NCBI RefSeq assembly: GCF_900114155.1
Contig: NZ_FOSC01000002.1
Coordinates: 124,001-188,000 of the forward strand
Length of the DNA: 64,000 nucleotides
DNA from: Marinobacter persicus
Lineage (GTDB): Bacteria; Pseudomonadota; Gammaproteobacteria; Pseudomonadales; Oleiphilaceae
Direction of reading: 5' to 3'
Below, piece by piece: positions 9,779 to 19,065 of this stretch. Positions within the stretch are counted from its first letter, which is position 1, and every line of letters starts with the position of its first letter. Position numbers and translations under genes: made by a program. Under the pieces are notes generated by a model. It did no database searches. It was given only the letters and a program-made list of their open reading frames with translations, and was not told where the DNA came from.

Positions 9779-9823
9779 ATCCAGCTTTGTTGATAGGCCG
9801 GCTACAAAGTCAGCAAACCGGCA

Positions 9824-10852
9824 TCAAAAACACTGCGAAAAATCAGCCAGCTCGGACATCTTGCCGGCAGCCAGTCCAGAGCCCATGGCATCCAGCGCCA
9901 TGTCCACGCCTTCTTTGGCGGTATCGGCCAGACCGGCCACGTAGATTGCCGCGCCGGCATTCAGGGCAATCATGTCACGGGCCTTTTCAGTGGTTTCATC
10001 GTGGGTACGACCAAAGGCCGCCTTGATCAGTGCCAGTGACTCTTCGGAGGAATCCACCGTCAGCCCCACCAGCGACTGGCTCTTCACGCCCAGATCCTCC
10101 GGGGTGATGTCATATTCGGTGATCTCGCCATCTTTCAGCTCTGCCACATGAGTAGCCGAGGCCAGACTGATTTCATCCAGCCCGTCTTTCGAGCAAACCA
10201 CCATGATGTGCTCGGCGCCCAGGCGATACATGACTTCCGCCATGGGGCGGCACAGTTCTTTGGTGAACACACCGATCAGCTGGCGTTTCACGCCGGCCGG
10301 GTTGGTCATGGGGCCGAGGATGTTGAAAATGGTGCGGCAGCCCAGCTCCTTGCGCGGGCCGATGGCGTGCTTCATGGCGCCGTGGTGGGCCGGGGCGAAC
10401 ATGAAGCCCACGCCGATTTCTTCCACGCAGCGGGCCACTTCCTCCGGTTTCATGTCCAGGTTGATGCCGGCTTTCTCGATCAGGTCGGCGCTGCCGCTCT
10501 TGGAGGACACGCCCCGGTTGCCGTGCTTGGCGACAAAACCGCCGGCGGCCGCCACCACAAAGGCCGAAGCCGAAGACACGTTGAACAGATTGGCGCCGTC
10601 GCCACCGGTGCCGACAATGTCCACCAGCGGGTCGGCGTTGACGGTGACGCCTGTCACCAGCTCTCGCATCACCTCGGTGGCGCCGGTGATCTCGTCAATG
10701 GTTTCACTTTTCAGGCGCAGGCCCATCAGAAACGCGCCAATCTGGGCGTCGGTGGCTTCACCATTCATCACGATGCGCATCACGTCTTTCATTTCCTCCC
10801 GGGAGAGGTCCAGATTGGAGGCGATGCGGTTCAGTGCTTGTTTCATGTCCAT
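9824..10852 (-). CDS. trpD: Anthranilate phosphoribosyltransferase
   Basis: 342 residues. It joins anthranilate to phosphoribosyl pyrophosphate, the second tryptophan step. The diphosphate-binding glycine loop [14 protein letters not shown] and the following [15 protein letters not shown], which bind substrate and metal, are intact. Two starts two codons apart are possible (10852 and 10846); the first has a GAGGGG site at about eight bases. It follows trpG by 13 bases and is surely cotranscribed with it. The stop at 9824 is followed by the palindromic repeat before trpC. Confidence 0.95.
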   Translation of the reverse strand: MDMKQALNRIASNLDLSREEMKDVMRIVMNGEATDAQIGAFLMGLRLKSETIDEITGATEVMRELVTGVTVNADPLVDIVGTGGDGANLFNVSSASAFVVAAAGGFVAKHGNRGVSSKSGSADLIEKAGINLDMKPEEVARCVEEIGVGFMFAPAHHGAMKHAIGPRKELGCRTIFNILGPMTNPAGVKRQLIGVFTKELCRPMAEVMYRLGAEHIMVVCSKDGLDEISLASATHVAELKDGEITEYDITPEDLGVKSQSLVGLTVDSSEESLALIKAAFGRTHDETTEKARDMIALNAGAAIYVAGLADTAKEGVDMALDAMGSGLAAGKMSELADFSQCF

Positions 10853-10865
10853 CTATTGTGGCCCC

Positions 10866-11444
10866 TCAGGTTGTCAGAAAGTTGCGCAGCAAGTCGTGGC
10901 CCTGCTCGGTCATGATCGATTCCGGGTGGAATTGTACCCCTTCAATGGGCAGCGTTTTGTGGCGTACGCCCATGACCTCATCCACCGAGCCGTCCGCGTG
11001 TTGGGTCCAGGCTGTGATCTCCAGGCAATCCGGCAGGCTGGCCTTGTCGATTACCAGGCTGTTGTAACGGGTGGCGTTCAACGGATTGTTCAGCCCCCGG
11101 AACACCCCGGTGCTGGCGTGCAACATGGGCGAGACCTTGCCGTGCATCATCGCCTCGGCGCGCACCACCTGCCCGCCAAACACCTGCCCAATGGCCTGGT
11201 GGCCCAGGCAAATGCCCAGGATCGGCAGCTTGCCGGAAAAATGGCGAATGGCTGCCATCGAAATGCCCGCCTCATTTGGCGTGCACGGCCCGGGCGAAAT
11301 GACCAGCCGTTCCGGGCGCAACGCCTCCATGGCTTCAACCGTGATCTCGTCGTTGCGGACCACCCGCACCTCGCCACCCAGCTCGGTCAGGTACTGCACC
11401 ACGTTGAAGGTGAAGGAATCGAAGTTGTCGATCATCAGAATCAT
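10866..11444 (-). CDS. trpG: Anthranilate synthase component II (glutamine amidotransferase)
   Basis: 192 residues, a stand-alone class I amidotransferase. The catalytic triad is Cys79 in [10 protein letters not shown], His173 and Glu175 in VQFHPES. It supplies ammonia from glutamine to TrpE to make anthranilate; in many bacteria the same subunit also serves PabB for folate, and that dual role is possible here. No trpE lies next to it: the upstream neighbour is a divergent TIGR03643 gene. First gene of trpG-trpD-trpC. Confidence 0.95.
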   Translation of the reverse strand: MILMIDNFDSFTFNVVQYLTELGGEVRVVRNDEITVEAMEALRPERLVISPGPCTPNEAGISMAAIRHFSGKLPILGICLGHQAIGQVFGGQVVRAEAMMHGKVSPMLHASTGVFRGLNNPLNATRYNSLVIDKASLPDCLEITAWTQHADGSVDEVMGVRHKTLPIEGVQFHPESIMTEQGHDLLRNFLTT

Positions 11445-11679
11445 GACGGCATTACTGGTTCATTGTGTTGCTGAAGATGCTCGCCATGGGACTCACCGTG
11501 TTGCCTGATTTACTGTTGCCGGGTCGCAAGAGAATAAGAGAAGGATTATTGCAGCCAGCCGGCCCCGGTACAATATCGGGTTGCCGGGGTGGAAATTGAG
11601 CAGGGGCCATTCGGCCTCATGAATCCATTTGGCAGCGGTGGCGTAAATAGCCGGGCAAACGAGCCGAATGAGGAAAATA

Positions 11680-11931
11680 ATGCAACTGACGGAAGCGGAA
11701 GAGTCCCGCCTTATTGAAATGGCCTGGGAAGACCGGACGCCGTTTGAGGCAATTGAGGCTCAATTTGGCCTAAAAGAGAAAGAGGTCATTCGTTTTATGC
11801 GCCGTCGCCTGAAACGGGGCAGTTTTAACCTTTGGCGGGCAAGGGTGTCCGGGCGTTCAACCAAGCACCTGGGGTTACGCGACCCCCGGGTGAACAGAGG
11901 GTATTGCCCCACGCAATACAAACACCGGTGA
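11680..11931 (+). CDS. TIGR03643 family small protein
   Basis: 83 residues, basic, with a helix-turn-helix-like N-terminal half and the typical EEVIRFMRRRLK-type segment seen here as KEVIRFMRRRLKRGS. The family is widespread in marine bacteria and has no assigned function. An ATG four codons upstream (11668) has no ribosome site, whereas AGGA lies at proper distance from the ATG at 11680. It is divergent from trpG across a 235-bp gap and precedes the RNA-modification genes. Confidence 0.75.
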   Translation: MQLTEAEESRLIEMAWEDRTPFEAIEAQFGLKEKEVIRFMRRRLKRGSFNLWRARVSGRSTKHLGLRDPRVNRGYCPTQYKHR

Positions 11932-12128
11932 TAGCGAAAACGCCAGTATTGAACTGCCGAGGGGGTATCCTTGGTACTGGCCGGGCAGGCTTTAACAATC
12001 CGCTGCACGGTGTTAACCATAGAGCAGAAGGCGCGAATACCCTAAGATAGGCGGGCGACGGCTGCGAGCCTGGTGCCGTTCTGGCCGCAGTCTGATTTTA
12101 ACTCAATCCTCAAGATAAGCCGTTACCT

Positions 12129-13121
12129 ATGCCGAATGCCTCGTCGACCCGTCTCAATAAATACATCAGCAGCAGCGGCATGTGCTCTCGCCGGGAAGCG
12201 GACCGTTATATTGAACAGGGTAATGTGTCTTTGAATGGCAGGCCTGCTGTGGTGGGCGACCTTGTCATGCCCGGGGATACGGTGAAGGTCAACGGGCAAC
12301 TCGTTGAGCCGCCAGAGGCTGACGACTTTGTGTTCATTGCACTGAATAAACCCGTGGGTATCGTCAGCACGACGGACACCAGTGAGCCCAATAACATCCA
12401 GCGCTTTGTGGGCCACGGTACCCGAATCTTTCCCATTGGTCGCCTGGATAAAGATTCCCAGGGCCTGATCTTTTTGACCAGTAACGGCGACCTGGTGAAT
12501 AAGATCCTGCGCGCGGGCAATGACCATGAAAAAGAATATCTGGTGGAAGTGGATAAGCCCATTACCAAGGGCTTTATTCAGGGCATGGCCAACGGGGTGC
12601 CGATTCTGGGCACCATGACCAAGAAGTGTAAGGTGCAACAGGAGTCCGCCAGGGTCTTCAGAATTACCCTGGTGCAAGGTTTGAACCGCCAGATTCGCCG
12701 CATGTGCGAACACTTCGGTTACGATGTGGTCAAACTCGAACGTGTTCGCATCATGAATGTGAATCTCAAGGGCCTGGCCGTGGGCGAATGGCGCGATCTC
12801 ACTCAAAAAGAGCTGAACGGTATTATGGACGCCATTAAAGACTCAACGTCTGAGGCGCCTGCCGGGCAGAAAACCACGCAGAAACGGTCCGGTAAAAAGC
12901 CCGGTCAGAAACGTGGTGGCCCGCCCAAAGCCAAAAAAGCCGGCGCTAACCCCAAGGGCCGGCAACAGCCAGGGAAGCCGTCGGGCAAACCGGCGAAACC
13001 CGGCAAGGGCGGAAATAAAAACCGGCCGGGCGGCAAGCCTGGCGGTAAACTTGTTGATAAGAACACGGGGCCAAAGTCAAAACGGCCACGCAAGCCAAGC
13101 GTCAAGAAGGCGCGCGGCTAG
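12129..13121 (+). CDS. rluF: 23S rRNA pseudouridine synthase, RluF type, with basic tail
   Basis: 330 residues. An N-terminal S4 RNA-binding domain (about 7-65, [18 protein letters not shown]) precedes the RsuA-type catalytic domain with the active aspartate Asp107 in [11 protein letters not shown] and the [15 protein letters not shown] motif. This form corresponds to RluF, which modifies U2604 of 23S rRNA with some action on U2605. The catalytic part ends near 235; the remaining 95 residues are low-complexity, rich in Lys, Gly, Pro and Arg, probably an RNA-binding extension. The last four bases overlap the stop of the convergent rlmE gene. Confidence 0.88.
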   Translation: MPNASSTRLNKYISSSGMCSRREADRYIEQGNVSLNGRPAVVGDLVMPGDTVKVNGQLVEPPEADDFVFIALNKPVGIVSTTDTSEPNNIQRFVGHGTRIFPIGRLDKDSQGLIFLTSNGDLVNKILRAGNDHEKEYLVEVDKPITKGFIQGMANGVPILGTMTKKCKVQQESARVFRITLVQGLNRQIRRMCEHFGYDVVKLERVRIMNVNLKGLAVGEWRDLTQKELNGIMDAIKDSTSEAPAGQKTTQKRSGKKPGQKRGGPPKAKKAGANPKGRQQPGKPSGKPAKPGKGGNKNRPGGKPGGKLVDKNTGPKSKRPRKPSVKKARG

Positions 13122-13738
13122 CCCTTGAAGCCTTTGGCCACCACGTAGACTTCGCGGGAGCGGGCGCGTGACGCATCAGGTTTGCGAATCAGCACCTTGT
13201 TGAACGACGTGCGCACGTCTTTCAGGTACTCGTCGTAGCCTACCCCCTGAAACACCTTGGCGACAAAACAGCCACCGGGTTTCAGGACCTGGCGGGCCAT
13301 ATCCAGAGCCAGCTCCACCAGATACATGGAAGCTGCCTGGTCGGCCACATTGATACCGCTGATGTTGGGAGCCATGTCCGATACCACCAGATCCACCGGG
13401 GCGTTATCCAGGGTGGCCATGATGTCGTCAAAGACGTCGTCTTCGGTGAAGTCGCCCTGGATGAAGTCCACACCCGCAATGGAATCCATGGGCAGGATAT
13501 CGGACGCGATCACCCGGCCTTTGGCGCCGACAATGTTCGCCAATACCTGCGACCAGCCGCCCGGCGCACTGCCAAGGTCCATGGTCACCATGCCGGGTCG
13601 GACCAGCTTGTCCTTCTCAATCAGTTCAAGCAGTTTGTAGCTGGCGCGGGAGCGATAGCCATCGGCTTGCGCGCGTTTCACATATACATCGTTGACGTGC
13701 TCATCAAGCCATTGCTGGCTGCTTTTGGATCTGGCCAT
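13118..13738 (-). CDS. rlmE: 23S rRNA (uridine-2'-O-)-methyltransferase RlmE
   Basis: 206 residues, the usual length. RlmE (FtsJ/RrmJ) methylates U2552 of 23S rRNA using S-adenosylmethionine. The catalytic residues Lys35, Asp121, Lys161 and Glu196 all align three positions before the E. coli ones (38, 124, 164, 199), and the cofactor loop is [11 protein letters not shown]. The gene normally stands next to ftsH, but here it is alone between a pseudouridine synthase and a SpoU-type methyltransferase. It converges on rluF, the two stop codons sharing CTAG. Confidence 0.93.
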   Translation of the reverse strand: MARSKSSQQWLDEHVNDVYVKRAQADGYRSRASYKLLELIEKDKLVRPGMVTMDLGSAPGGWSQVLANIVGAKGRVIASDILPMDSIAGVDFIQGDFTEDDVFDDIMATLDNAPVDLVVSDMAPNISGINVADQAASMYLVELALDMARQVLKPGGCFVAKVFQGVGYDEYLKDVRTSFNKVLIRKPDASRARSREVYVVAKGFKG

Positions 13739-13930
13739 GTCATTGCTCTAAGTCGAACCTGAATGATGCGCGGATTATACCTGCTCAGGCAGAGGGCTGT
13801 AACACCGGGAAATCCCGATCCATGCTAGTATTCGCCTGCTTTGCAGGCACTGTGGCCATTCTGGCCTGATTTGGGCGGGTGAGTGGCACAGCAGTGGTAG
13901 ATGCGATTTTGGTTGGTTGAGTAACGCACG

Positions 13931-14677
13931 ATGAAACTGGATGACATAAAAAAGCTGCACAAGAAGAAAGGCCGCAAAGACCTGGGCTGCTTTTTGGTGG
14001 AAGGTGAGCACCTGATCCTGGAGCTGGAAAAGGCGGCCAAAGCCGTTCCCGCATTCCGGCAGGCGAAAGTTTATGTCAGTGAAAGCTATGGCGACGTGGC
14101 GACATCGCTGGAACAGGTGCGTATTACCGACAGGCAAATGCAAAAAATCGCCGATACGCAGACCCCACAGGGCATTGTGGCGGTGGTGCCGTTTCGTACC
14201 GCTGAGCAGCAATCTGCGCCTTGTGCCAATGCGGGTGAAACAACCCGGGGAAAAACCATTTATTTATACGAAGTCCAGGACCCGGGCAATCTGGGGACCA
14301 TTCTGCGAACCCTGGCCTGGTTCGGGGGATTTCGCTGCGTATTAAGCCCCAACAGTGTGGACCCGTACAATCCCAAGGTTGTGCGTGCCAGCATGGGGGC
14401 GATTTTCCACTTGCCCATTGAGCTGGATGTCAGCCTCGATGAGCTGAAAACTCGATTTGATCACTTCGCGTGCCTGGATATCGAAGGCGCACCGCTTTCC
14501 AGTGAAGGGTTTACCAGAGAGCAGTGCTTTATCTTTGGCAATGAAGCGCGCGGCGTCCCCCATGACGAACTGGCCGGGCTGGATGTCACCGCGTACTCGA
14601 TTCCAGGCGCCGGTGTTCTGGAATCGCTCAATTTGGCCACGGCCGTGAATATGTGTGCGTACGAACTGAATCGCTAG
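13931..14677 (+). CDS. TrmH/SpoU family RNA 2'-O-methyltransferase
   Basis: 248 residues. A short N-terminal substrate-binding domain is followed by the trefoil-knot SPOUT domain with its three motifs: VQDPGNLGTILRT, IFGNEARGVP and IPGAGVLESLNLATA. These bind S-adenosylmethionine and carry the catalytic arginine. The family 2'-O-methylates ribose in tRNA or 23S rRNA; which target applies is not visible. Divergent from rlmE across 192 bp, and upstream of an unknown membrane protein gene. Confidence 0.88.
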   Translation: MKLDDIKKLHKKKGRKDLGCFLVEGEHLILELEKAAKAVPAFRQAKVYVSESYGDVATSLEQVRITDRQMQKIADTQTPQGIVAVVPFRTAEQQSAPCANAGETTRGKTIYLYEVQDPGNLGTILRTLAWFGGFRCVLSPNSVDPYNPKVVRASMGAIFHLPIELDVSLDELKTRFDHFACLDIEGAPLSSEGFTREQCFIFGNEARGVPHDELAGLDVTAYSIPGAGVLESLNLATAVNMCAYELNR

Positions 14678-14784
14678 CTTCGAGGCCCTGACGCGTCTGC
14701 CCGCAACGCTTCTCATGGCTGTGCCCAGCCTCTACACTCAAGGATCTTCTTTGTTCCCGGCATTAAAGCCGGGCGGGTAAGACT

Positions 14785-15852
14785 GTGAAAAAGTTTCTCT
14801 TCATCGGTGCTTTGGCTCTGGTGATCGCGCTGGTGGCGACGGTCCGCTCCCACCCCATGCCTATCGAGGAAAGGCTGGTTCGCATTCAGGCCGAAGACTC
14901 CCTGGGCGAATTGCCCGGCATCGAAAACGAACCGCTGGAGCTCCAGGCAGCCCTGCTGGACATGACGGACGACGAGTTGCTGTTTCTCAAGGCCCGCGCG
15001 GCCTATCTGCGTTATCCGGATATGACGCGAGCGCTTTTCCCCCTGTACGGTCCAGAGGAAGAGTTTCAGGACGTTCTCCGGCTTTATGGTGAACATGTCC
15101 TGCCGCCCATCCATTACTTTCTGGCCAACCCGATCGGTTCTATCGAACTGATGAACAACCTGGCTGACCGCTACCAGTCGCTGAAGGCGTATTTTGGTGA
15201 TGGCGAAAACCCCGATGCCACTGAAAGCCCCGAGGCTGCCGGGAATGCCCCGTTAAGGCCAGTGGAGCGGGGTTGGTACGCCATCGGCTTCATTCAGCAC
15301 GAAGGGCATGATTTTCTGGGCCAGTTCGTCGTTGATGATCAGGGAGAGGTCAAGTGGATCATGACCGAGCGGGTGCTGGAGAACCTCAATCAGTTTTTTG
15401 CCAGTGGTATCCGTAACCTGGAGATTCGTCAGCGCACCGGGGAAGAGATCTCCGCCGGTGACATCGGTTGGGCATCGCTGGATGTGCTGGTCGGCGCCAG
15501 TACCCTGAAGGTTTTGCGGTTGGGACGTGCTATTGGTGTGTCCTCAAAGGGTGCGGCCCGAAGCACTCGCTCGGCGGCGCTTGCCACACGACTGGTGAAC
15601 GGCGGGCGAATGATGCTCAAGTCCGCCCGTTACGCCAGGTGGCCCGCTGTGGTGGGTGTGGGCTATCTGATGGTTACCAATCCCGGCCTGATCAGTGACC
15701 TTTTCGCCGAAGTGGCAGAAGTGCTGGGCTACCCGGCCTGGGCGGTGCAGGTTGTTGGGTGGTTCTTGCTGCTGTTGCCCGCTCTGTATATTGGCAGTTG
15801 GCTGTATCGGGCGGTCGCTCGATTGACGGGGTGGTTGACGCCGGGCCAGTAA
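14785..15852 (+). CDS. Unknown membrane-anchored protein
   Basis: 355 residues with a GTG start. I do not recognise the family. Residues 4-20 form a hydrophobic segment that could be an uncleaved anchor or signal. A long hydrophilic region (about 30-300) is acidic at first, contains a Pro/Glu-rich linker (about 145-160) and then a segment GWYAIGFIQHEGHDFLGQF that looks like a small beta domain. Residues about 297-345 contain one or two transmembrane helices near the C-terminus. It lies 107 bp after a TrmH-type gene and converges on gph, leaving only seven bases between them. Confidence 0.65.
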   Translation: MKKFLFIGALALVIALVATVRSHPMPIEERLVRIQAEDSLGELPGIENEPLELQAALLDMTDDELLFLKARAAYLRYPDMTRALFPLYGPEEEFQDVLRLYGEHVLPPIHYFLANPIGSIELMNNLADRYQSLKAYFGDGENPDATESPEAAGNAPLRPVERGWYAIGFIQHEGHDFLGQFVVDDQGEVKWIMTERVLENLNQFFASGIRNLEIRQRTGEEISAGDIGWASLDVLVGASTLKVLRLGRAIGVSSKGAARSTRSAALATRLVNGGRMMLKSARYARWPAVVGVGYLMVTNPGLISDLFAEVAEVLGYPAWAVQVVGWFLLLLPALYIGSWLYRAVARLTGWLTPGQ

Positions 15853-15859
15853 AGTGTGC

Positions 15860-16549
15860 TTACAAAAGCTCCACCAGCGAATCCACCACCGCATCCGCCC
15901 CCAGGCTGTCGATGGCAGCGCCTGAGTTGTAGCCATAGCGCACCGCCACGCAGGGAATGCCGGCAGCCAGCGCTGCATTCACATCGTTGTCGGAGTCACC
16001 GATCATGACCGTGGTGCCCACGGTGCCGTGAAGCTCTTTCATGGCATGCAGCACAGGTGCCGGTTCGGGCTTTTTCTCGGGCAGTGCGTCGCCGCCAAGG
16101 GTCAGCTCGAAATAATCAGCCAATCCGGTTTGCTCCAGCAGTGGGGCGACGAACTGCTGGGGTTTGTTGGTGACCACGCCCATGCGGCAACCACAGCTTC
16201 TCAGGTGGTCCAGACATTCCTTGATGCCGGGGTAGACGCGGGCGTACTTGCCGTTGGTGTGCCGGTAGTGTTTGAAGAAGATCTCCAGGGCGCTGTCGAT
16301 CAGCTCGTCGTCTTCCGGGCGAGGCGGTTGCCAGTCCCGCTTGCCGGCCAGGGCCCGGCGGATCAGGACCTTCGCACCGTTGCCCACCCAGGGGCGAACT
16401 TTTTCCAGACCGGCCGGCGCGCGGCCAAGCTCCCGCAGGGTAAGATCCACCGCCTCGGCCAGGTCTGGCGCGCTGTCTACCAGGGTGCCGTCCAGATCAA
16501 ACAGGGCAACCCCCGGCCAGCGGGGGTTGAACAGGCCTTTCAGGCTCAT
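15860..16549 (-). CDS. gph: Phosphoglycolate phosphatase
   Basis: 229 residues, a haloacid-dehalogenase phosphatase. The nucleophile motif DLDGTLVDS, the VVTNKP motif II and the acidic [14 protein letters not shown] motif are intact. It removes 2-phosphoglycolate formed in DNA repair and metabolism. Its ATG overlaps the rpe stop codon by four bases, so the pair is translationally coupled, as in many gammaproteobacteria where trpE follows; here trpE does not follow. Confidence 0.92.
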   Translation of the reverse strand: MSLKGLFNPRWPGVALFDLDGTLVDSAPDLAEAVDLTLRELGRAPAGLEKVRPWVGNGAKVLIRRALAGKRDWQPPRPEDDELIDSALEIFFKHYRHTNGKYARVYPGIKECLDHLRSCGCRMGVVTNKPQQFVAPLLEQTGLADYFELTLGGDALPEKKPEPAPVLHAMKELHGTVGTTVMIGDSDNDVNAALAAGIPCVAVRYGYNSGAAIDSLGADAVVDSLVELL

Positions 16550-17232
16550 TCGCCCCGGGCCTTGCGGGCTGCGTCCAGTTCGGCGCGCATGGCGTCGATG
16601 GTGGTTTTGTAGTCCGGGGTTTTGAAGATGGCGGAGCCGGCCACGAAGGTGTCGGCGCCGGCTTCGGCGATCTCGCGGATGTTGTCGGTGTTCACGCCGC
16701 CATCGATCTCAAGGCGAATGTTGTGGCCGCTTTCGTCGATTTTCCGACGGGCTTCTCGCAGCTTGTCGAGGGTGCCCGGGATGAACTTCTGGCCGCCAAA
16801 GCCGGGGTTAACCGACATCAGCAAGACCATGTCCAGCTTGTCCATCACGTAATCCATGTAGCTCAGCGGCGTGGCCGGGTTGAACACCAGGCCGGCCTTG
16901 CAGCCACCATCGCGGATCAGCTGCAGGGAGCGGTCGATGTGGTTGCTGGCTTCGGGATGAAAGGTAATGTAACTGGCGCCGGCGTCGATAAACATACGAA
17001 TGAGGTCGTCCACCGGGGAAACCATCAGGTGTACATCAATGGGGGCGGTTACGCCGTGCTTGCGCAGGGCTTCGCACACCATGGGGCCGATGGTCAGGTT
17101 GGGCACATAATGATTGTCCATCACATCGAAGTGGACCACGTCGGCGCCGGCGGCCAGTACGTTGTCAACTTCTTCGCCCAGGCGGGCAAAATCGGCGGAG
17201 AGAATGGATGGGGCAATCAGGTATGGGTTCAT
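16546..17232 (-). CDS. rpe: Ribulose-phosphate 3-epimerase
   Basis: 228 residues. It interconverts ribulose 5-phosphate and xylulose 5-phosphate in the pentose phosphate pathway. The TIM-barrel motifs are present: [27 protein letters not shown] with metal-binding His and Asp, [12 protein letters not shown] and EIDGGVN with the second catalytic Asp. Overlaps gph by four bases and is the first gene of that pair; divergent from the DUF3530 gene over 97 bp. Confidence 0.95.
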   Translation of the reverse strand: MNPYLIAPSILSADFARLGEEVDNVLAAGADVVHFDVMDNHYVPNLTIGPMVCEALRKHGVTAPIDVHLMVSPVDDLIRMFIDAGASYITFHPEASNHIDRSLQLIRDGGCKAGLVFNPATPLSYMDYVMDKLDMVLLMSVNPGFGGQKFIPGTLDKLREARRKIDESGHNIRLEIDGGVNTDNIREIAEAGADTFVAGSAIFKTPDYKTTIDAMRAELDAARKARGE

Positions 17233-17329
17233 CGGGGCTCTCTAGGTTGGTTCTCGATGGATTCAGTCAGTCGGTTGGTTCTAAGGTGATAGTCTATCAG
17301 CTTGCCGTCCAATTTCGCAGCGCGGGGTA

Positions 17330-18307
17330 ATGGCTTTGATCGGAAAACGGAAGAGTTCGTGGCTGGTGTTCGGCCTGTTGTGGATCTGGAGCTGTGGTGC
17401 CCTGGCTCAGGAGCAGGGCGCGGAGCAAGCACCCGCGGATGAGCAGGCGAATGAGGAAAAGCAGGCATCGGCGCAGACTAAAGATCGCCCCGTGCTGCAT
17501 TCCGGTTTGGGGGAATGGGGGCTGGCCCGTCAGTACCCGGAGCAGGCGGTCTGGCTGGATCTGGAGGATGACAGCCGGGCGCTGGCTCTGTTCAGTCCGG
17601 AGCTGGAAACGCCGGCCAGGGCCGCGGTGATTGTGCTGGCGGACGAGGGGCAGACGGCCGACCAGGGGGTGACCGGGGCGTTGCGCCGGACTTTGCCGGA
17701 GGCGGGGATGGCGACCATGACCCTGGGCTTGAGGGCGCCGCCGGAGGATCTTCGCCGCAGTCGCCTGGCCCGGGACGTGCCCCGACCGGGTAATGAAGAG
17801 GATTCGGAGACTGGCAATGCCGAAACTGGCAACCCGGCGAATCGGGATGGCAGTTCGGTCATGATTGATGTGGCGTCGGATGAGGAACTGGAGAAAATCT
17901 TCGACAACTACGCCAGGAATGTGAGGTCCCTGCTGGATGCGGCGTTCTCTGAACTTGAAGAGCGGGGCTATCAGACCTTTCTGGTGGTGAGCGTGGGATG
18001 GTCGGCTGATTATGTGGCCGAGTGGGCGGCCGGCAGGGATCAGCTGGAAGGCGCTGTCTGGCTGGCACCGGCATTCTCTCCAGCGCGTTTGGAGGCCATG
18101 GCGGAATTGCTGGCCGCAGAGCGTAACTGGTGGTTGCTGGACTTGCACGGCAGTGGGGCTGATACGGGCCGGCAGGGCCGTGAGCGCGGGGCCCGTTTCA
18201 AGCGGGAGGGCGTGTCGAATTACCGGCGCCAGGCATTGCCTCTGGCCAGCCCGCCCCGGCGGGAAGATGCCGCCGGTGTGGTGAGCCGGTTACGTGGACA
18301 GTTCTAG
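17330..18307 (+). CDS. DUF3530 family exported protein
   Basis: 325 residues with a clear signal peptide (hydrophobic core at about 10-24, cleavage likely after ALA at 24-26). A Glu/Gln/Ala-rich linker follows, then an alpha/beta region resembling a weak alpha/beta hydrolase, including FLVVSVGWSADYVAEW where a GxSxG-type elbow would sit but the glycine pattern is degenerate. The DUF3530 family is common in Pseudomonas and Marinobacter and has no firm function. Only two bases separate its stop from that of the convergent DnaJ-domain gene. Confidence 0.8.
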   Translation: MALIGKRKSSWLVFGLLWIWSCGALAQEQGAEQAPADEQANEEKQASAQTKDRPVLHSGLGEWGLARQYPEQAVWLDLEDDSRALALFSPELETPARAAVIVLADEGQTADQGVTGALRRTLPEAGMATMTLGLRAPPEDLRRSRLARDVPRPGNEEDSETGNAETGNPANRDGSSVMIDVASDEELEKIFDNYARNVRSLLDAAFSELEERGYQTFLVVSVGWSADYVAEWAAGRDQLEGAVWLAPAFSPARLEAMAELLAAERNWWLLDLHGSGADTGRQGRERGARFKREGVSNYRRQALPLASPPRREDAAGVVSRLRGQF

Positions 18308-18309
18308 CA

Positions 18310-19065
18310 TTAACGGCTGGCCAGGCGATGGCGTTTTTTGATCAGTTCCCACGCCACCTGGTAATTCAATAGCTGGTCCTTGGCCATGGCCCGCTCGGAT
18401 GGCGTCAGCTTCTGTTGTGCCAGCTTGTCCGGATGGCAGGCAGAGACTTTCTTGCGGTACTGACGCTTGATTTCTTCCAGGCTGTCCCGGCGGGTCACGC
18501 CCAGTACAAGGCAGGCCTGCTCATAGGTGGCGGGTTTTGCCCGGGCGGCCTGGCCCTGGGCCCAGACCTTGCTGGCGTAATGCTCGAAAATCTCATCCGC
18601 GATTGCCACCGGCAGGCCCAGGCGAATCAGGCTGTCCTCGCAGCGATAGCGCCGTGGTTTGGCCGGCTGGCCCAGTACCTGGGCGCCATGGCACAGGCAA
18701 ATGGCTGTGCTGACGGCAGCCCTGGTGCGCAGCGGTGTCTGAGCGCGCAGCCAAAGGCCTCGGTACAGGGGCAGGTTCCCGGTGCCCTTGCCCTTCTGGA
18801 AGTGTTGAATTGCCCGCTTGCGCTGGCGGGTTGAAAGACCCAGGGCTGTCATCAAATCCTGTGCGTAGGCGATATCGGTTTCGGTAACCCGCCCGCTGCC
18901 TTTGGCAATAAAACCGAGAAAGAAGAACAGCAGATGCCGGTAAGGGCCTGGTAAGCCGTCCTGTTTCACCAGTTCCCCGGCCTGGTTGCCGACACTGGCC
19001 AGACGCTTTAATTGGCCGGCAAGCAGGTTGTCCAGCTTTGGGGGAAGGCTGGGACTATCGCTCAT
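18310..19065 (-). CDS. TerB/DnaJ-domain co-chaperone (DjlA-like)
   Basis: 251 residues. The first two thirds are a helical TerB-like domain (about 45-165); the C-terminal J domain (about 182-250) carries the HPD tripeptide in KKVSACHPDKL, which stimulates DnaK ATPase. This is the DjlA layout, but the single N-terminal membrane anchor of E. coli DjlA is not evident. The frame is open 24 codons further upstream into murU; the ATG at 19065 overlaps the murU stop by four bases, fitting a coupled amgK-murU-djlA transcript. Confidence 0.85.
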   Translation of the reverse strand: MSDSPSLPPKLDNLLAGQLKRLASVGNQAGELVKQDGLPGPYRHLLFFFLGFIAKGSGRVTETDIAYAQDLMTALGLSTRQRKRAIQHFQKGKGTGNLPLYRGLWLRAQTPLRTRAAVSTAICLCHGAQVLGQPAKPRRYRCEDSLIRLGLPVAIADEIFEHYASKVWAQGQAARAKPATYEQACLVLGVTRRDSLEEIKRQYRKKVSACHPDKLAQQKLTPSERAMAKDQLLNYQVAWELIKKRHRLASR

